Shown here: one piece after another, positions 48,968 to 50,997 of the stretch
Numbering within the stretch: position 1 is the stretch's first letter
How the letters are laid out: each line of letters starts with the position of its first letter
NCBI GenBank assembly: GCA_936936565.1
Contig: CAKZIX010000037.1
Coordinates: 1-50,997, forward strand
Reading direction: 5' to 3'
From: an uncultured Nocardiaceae bacterium
GTDB taxonomy: Bacteria; Actinomycetota; Actinomycetes; Mycobacteriales; Mycobacteriaceae
Length of the DNA: 50,997 bases
Notes under the pieces: model-generated
Databases searched by the model: none
Seen by the model: only the letters and a program-made list of their open reading frames with translations
What the model was told of the DNA's origin: nothing
Position numbers and translations under genes: made by a program

Positions 48968-50438
48968 GGCCGCGTTGCACCGGCTCGGCGTCGAGCTGGC
49001 CCCGCACCACGACGGATTGCCCGTGCGTACGCCCATCACCGGGGAACTGCTGGCTCGCGTGCCGGTCAGCGATGCCGCCGCGGTCGACGAGGCAATCGCG
49101 CTGGCCCACCGGGCATTTCGTCAGTGGCGCCGAGTTCCGGCACCCGTGCGGGCGGCGCCGGTCCGCCGTCTGGCGCAACTGCTCACCGAGCATCAGCACG
49201 ATCTCGCGGAACTGGTCACGCTCGAGGCCGGCAAGATCGGTTCCGAAGCGCGCGGCGAAGTGCAGGAAATGATCGACATCTGCGAGTTCGCAGTCGGGCT
49301 CTCGCGCCAGTTGTACGGCACCACAATGGCTTCCGAACGGCCCGGGCACCGTTTGATGGAAACCTGGCATCCGCTGGGCGTGGTCGGCGTCATCTCCGCG
49401 TTCAACTTTCCGGTTGCGGTGTGGTCCTGGAACACCGCGATCGCGCTCGTGTGCGGCGACCCCGTCGTGTGGAAACCGTCGGAAATCACCCCGCTCACCG
49501 CACTGGCCTGCCACGCGTTGCTGCGCCGCGCCTGTGCCGACGTCGGCGCCGATCCCGAAGTGCACCAACTGATTCAGGGTGGCACCGCCGTCGGAGAGCA
49601 ACTTGTCGACGATTCCCGGGTGGCACTGCTCAGCGCCACCGGGTCGGTCCGGATGGGGCGCGCCGTGGGCCCGCGCGTCGCCGCCCGGTTCGGGAAGGTG
49701 CTGCTGGAGCTCGGCGGCAACAACGGCGCGGTGGTGGCGCCCAGTGCCGACCTCGACCTCGCGGTGCGCGGGATCGTCTTCGCCGCCGCCGGTACCGCCG
49801 GGCAGCGGTGCACCACACTGCGCCGCGTCATCGTGCACCGCGCCGTGTCCGACGAGCTCGTGTCCCGGCTCGAGCACGCGTATCGGCAACTGCGCGTAGG
49901 CAATCCACTCGACGGCGGCGTGCTCGTCGGGCCGCTGATCGACGGGCGCGCCTTCGACGCCATGCAGACCGCACTGGACAAGGCCCGTTCCGACGGCGGC
50001 ATCGTGGTGTGCGGCGGTGCGCGCGTATCGGTGTCCGGCGACGGGTACTACGTGCAGCCAGCGATCGTCCGCATGCCGGGCCAGACCTCGGTCGTGCGCG
50101 AGGAAACCTTCGCGCCCATTCTCTACGTGCTCGACTACGACGACTTCGACGCCGCCATCGCGCTGCACAACGAAGTGCCACAAGGGCTTTCGTCGGCCAT
50201 CTTCACCCTCGACCAGCGCGAGGCCGAACGCTTCCTCGTCGAATCCGATTGCGGCATAGCCAATGTCAACATCGGAACCTCCGGCGCCGAGATCGGCGGC
50301 GCGTTCGGCGGCGAGAAGGAAACCGGGGGCGGGCGCGAGAGCGGCACCGACTCCTGGCGCGCCTACATGCGCCGGGCCACGAACACGATCAACTACTCCA
50401 CCGAACTACCGCTTGCGCAGGGCGTGGACTTCGGCTGA
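48942..50438 (+). CDS. pcd: Piperideine-6-carboxylate / 2-aminoadipate-semialdehyde dehydrogenase
   Basis: A 498-aa NAD(P)-dependent aldehyde dehydrogenase (ALDH7 type). ATG 48942 lies 26 bp inside the preceding gene, with GGAAAGG upstream. Rossmann motif ISAFNFPVAVWSWNTAIALV, catalytic Glu in LLELGGNNGAVV and catalytic Cys in AGTAGQRCTTLRRV; the C-terminal EKETGGGRESGTDSW is typical of ALDH7/AmaB. It oxidises the product of LAT to 2-aminoadipate. Matches Rv3293. Confidence 0.93.
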   Translation: MSTLALRAEAALHRLGVELAPHHDGLPVRTPITGELLARVPVSDAAAVDEAIALAHRAFRQWRRVPAPVRAAPVRRLAQLLTEHQHDLAELVTLEAGKIGSEARGEVQEMIDICEFAVGLSRQLYGTTMASERPGHRLMETWHPLGVVGVISAFNFPVAVWSWNTAIALVCGDPVVWKPSEITPLTALACHALLRRACADVGADPEVHQLIQGGTAVGEQLVDDSRVALLSATGSVRMGRAVGPRVAARFGKVLLELGGNNGAVVAPSADLDLAVRGIVFAAAGTAGQRCTTLRRVIVHRAVSDELVSRLEHAYRQLRVGNPLDGGVLVGPLIDGRAFDAMQTALDKARSDGGIVVCGGARVSVSGDGYYVQPAIVRMPGQTSVVREETFAPILYVLDYDDFDAAIALHNEVPQGLSSAIFTLDQREAERFLVESDCGIANVNIGTSGAEIGGAFGGEKETGGGRESGTDSWRAYMRRATNTINYSTELPLAQGVDFG

Positions 50439-50466
50439 TCGATCGCGGCCTGTGCCCGCAACGCCG

Positions 50467-50925
50467 TCACGTCAGCCGCAAGGTCCACGCGCCCCGCCAG
50501 TGCAGGTGTGTGACGCTCAACGGCGCGACGTCGATGCGCCAGAACGCGTGCGGTGGCGCACTCACCGCCCGCAGCACCGCGGCTCGCACCACCGCCGGAT
50601 GCGTCACCGCCACCGTCGAACCACCCTGCGCCGCAACCTGATCCAGCCATCCCGAGACCCGGTCCAGCAGAGACACGATCGACTCCCCACCGTGGCCGTC
50701 GAACGCGGGATCCGTCAGCCAGGCCGTCACGTCCACCTCGGCCATCGCCGTGCCGCGCCACGCCCCGACATCGAGATCGCGCAGCCGGTCGTCGGCTTGC
50801 ACACTCGGGTGGCCGGGCATCCGGCCCCCAGTGCCGACGCGCGATCCCGCTGCATCGACTGCGTCCCACCCACCGGCGACGTCCCACGAATTCCGTGGCG
50901 CCTCGGAGACCGCCCCCGCAACCAG
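50467..50925 (-). CDS. Histidine phosphatase family protein, 5'-truncated
   Basis: The minus-strand frame ends at 50467 and runs into the poly-C edge, so the N-terminus with the RHG motif is missing. Visible: DDRLRDLDVGAWRGTAMAEV (RDLDxGxWxG, typical of CobC/PGAM-like phosphatases), the Glu in HGGESIVSLLDRV and the second catalytic His in VAVTHPAVVRAAVL. Substrate unknown. Convergent with pcd with 28 bp between stops. Sequence before about 50920 should not be trusted for a start. Confidence 0.75.
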   Translation of the reverse strand: MVAGAVSEAPRNSWDVAGGWDAVDAAGSRVGTGGRMPGHPSVQADDRLRDLDVGAWRGTAMAEVDVTAWLTDPAFDGHGGESIVSLLDRVSGWLDQVAAQGGSTVAVTHPAVVRAAVLRAVSAPPHAFWRIDVAPLSVTHLHWRGAWTLRLT

Positions 50926-50997
50926 CCCCCCCCCCCCCGGAACCCCCCCCCCCCCCACCCCCCCCCCCCCCCGCACCCCCCCCCCCCCACCCCCCCC
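50926..50997. other. Poly-C low-quality end
   Basis: Long runs of C with isolated G or A bases, unlike any other part of the window. It is best explained as a contig-end sequencing/assembly artefact and not as biological repeat. Confidence 0.85.

Noticed and set aside
50926..50997. Poly-C tract as a biological repeat or promoter
   Set aside because: Its irregular C runs at the very end of the window fit a poor-quality contig edge.
1..50997. tRNA/rRNA genes, CRISPR arrays, insertion sequences or prophage integrase
   Set aside because: No cloverleaf, regularly spaced repeats, transposase DDE/integrase signatures or tRNA-end duplications were seen, so the island's mobility is unproven.

Overview
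The window is high-GC actinobacterial DNA. Gene content and order point to a mycolic-acid actinomycete of the order Mycobacteriales (Nocardia/Rhodococcus-like; the genus cannot be fixed from sequence alone). Both flanks follow the Mycobacterium tuberculosis Rv3267-Rv3293 neighbourhood: LytR-CpsA-Psr protein, TIGR03089 protein, fadE25, purE, purK, GtrA protein, PH-domain protein, birA, accD5, accE5, maf, sseA and a SufE-like gene on the left; accA3, lat, lrpA, an Rv3292-like gene and pcd on the right. The right end runs into poly-C sequence that looks like a contig-end artefact.

Left part (1-18.5 kb): envelope and purine genes, a two-component system (8.4-10.3 kb), a divergent nitroreductase/HxlR pair, and the acyl-CoA carboxylase block birA/accD5/accE5. 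This is followed by maf, a SufR-like regulator and the sulfur-transfer pair sseA/sufE. A small accessory patch at 1.5-3.9 kb holds an HExxH protein, a secreted ricin-type beta-trefoil protein, a leucine-rich-repeat-variant protein and an orphan. Right part (41.9-50.4 kb): accA3, then a lysine-catabolic cluster. In this cluster lat and pcd convert lysine to 2-aminoadipate, and a DUF1338 protein of the HglS type would act on the downstream 2-oxoadipate. An Lrp/AsnC regulator gene and a perfect palindrome lie in front of lat.

Between sufE and accA3, which are adjacent in M. tuberculosis, sits a roughly 22-kb accessory block (18.6-41.8 kb) that is the interesting part of the window. From left to right it holds: (i) an RDD membrane protein; (ii) a 997-aa TPR protein; (iii) a lipoprotein followed by a vWA / PP2C phosphatase / Ser-Thr kinase triad whose kinase has a CPWC zinc-ribbon-like element and a membrane tail, matching the TerY-P type of triad; (iv) two tiny cysteine-rich proteins with their own terminator; (v) a private Hsp70 system, consisting of a J-domain-TPR-membrane protein without the HPD motif, a lid-less DnaK and a GrpE-like protein; (vi) a mirrored pair of stand-alone LuxR-type HTH proteins; (vii) a double-TetR regulator; (viii) a tightly coupled operon of two unknown proteins, a CHAT (caspase-like) protease and an E1/ThiF-like protein; (ix) a PaaK-type adenylating enzyme, a SnoaL-like protein and an alpha/beta hydrolase.

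My reading, which is inference, is that the block is a regulated stress-response or biological-conflict locus. A phospho-switch (vWA/PP2C/kinase), TPR scaffolds and a dedicated chaperone machine would control effectors that include a CHAT protease. A 17-bp motif shared upstream of the lipoprotein-triad unit and the cysteine-rich peptide unit suggests common regulation.
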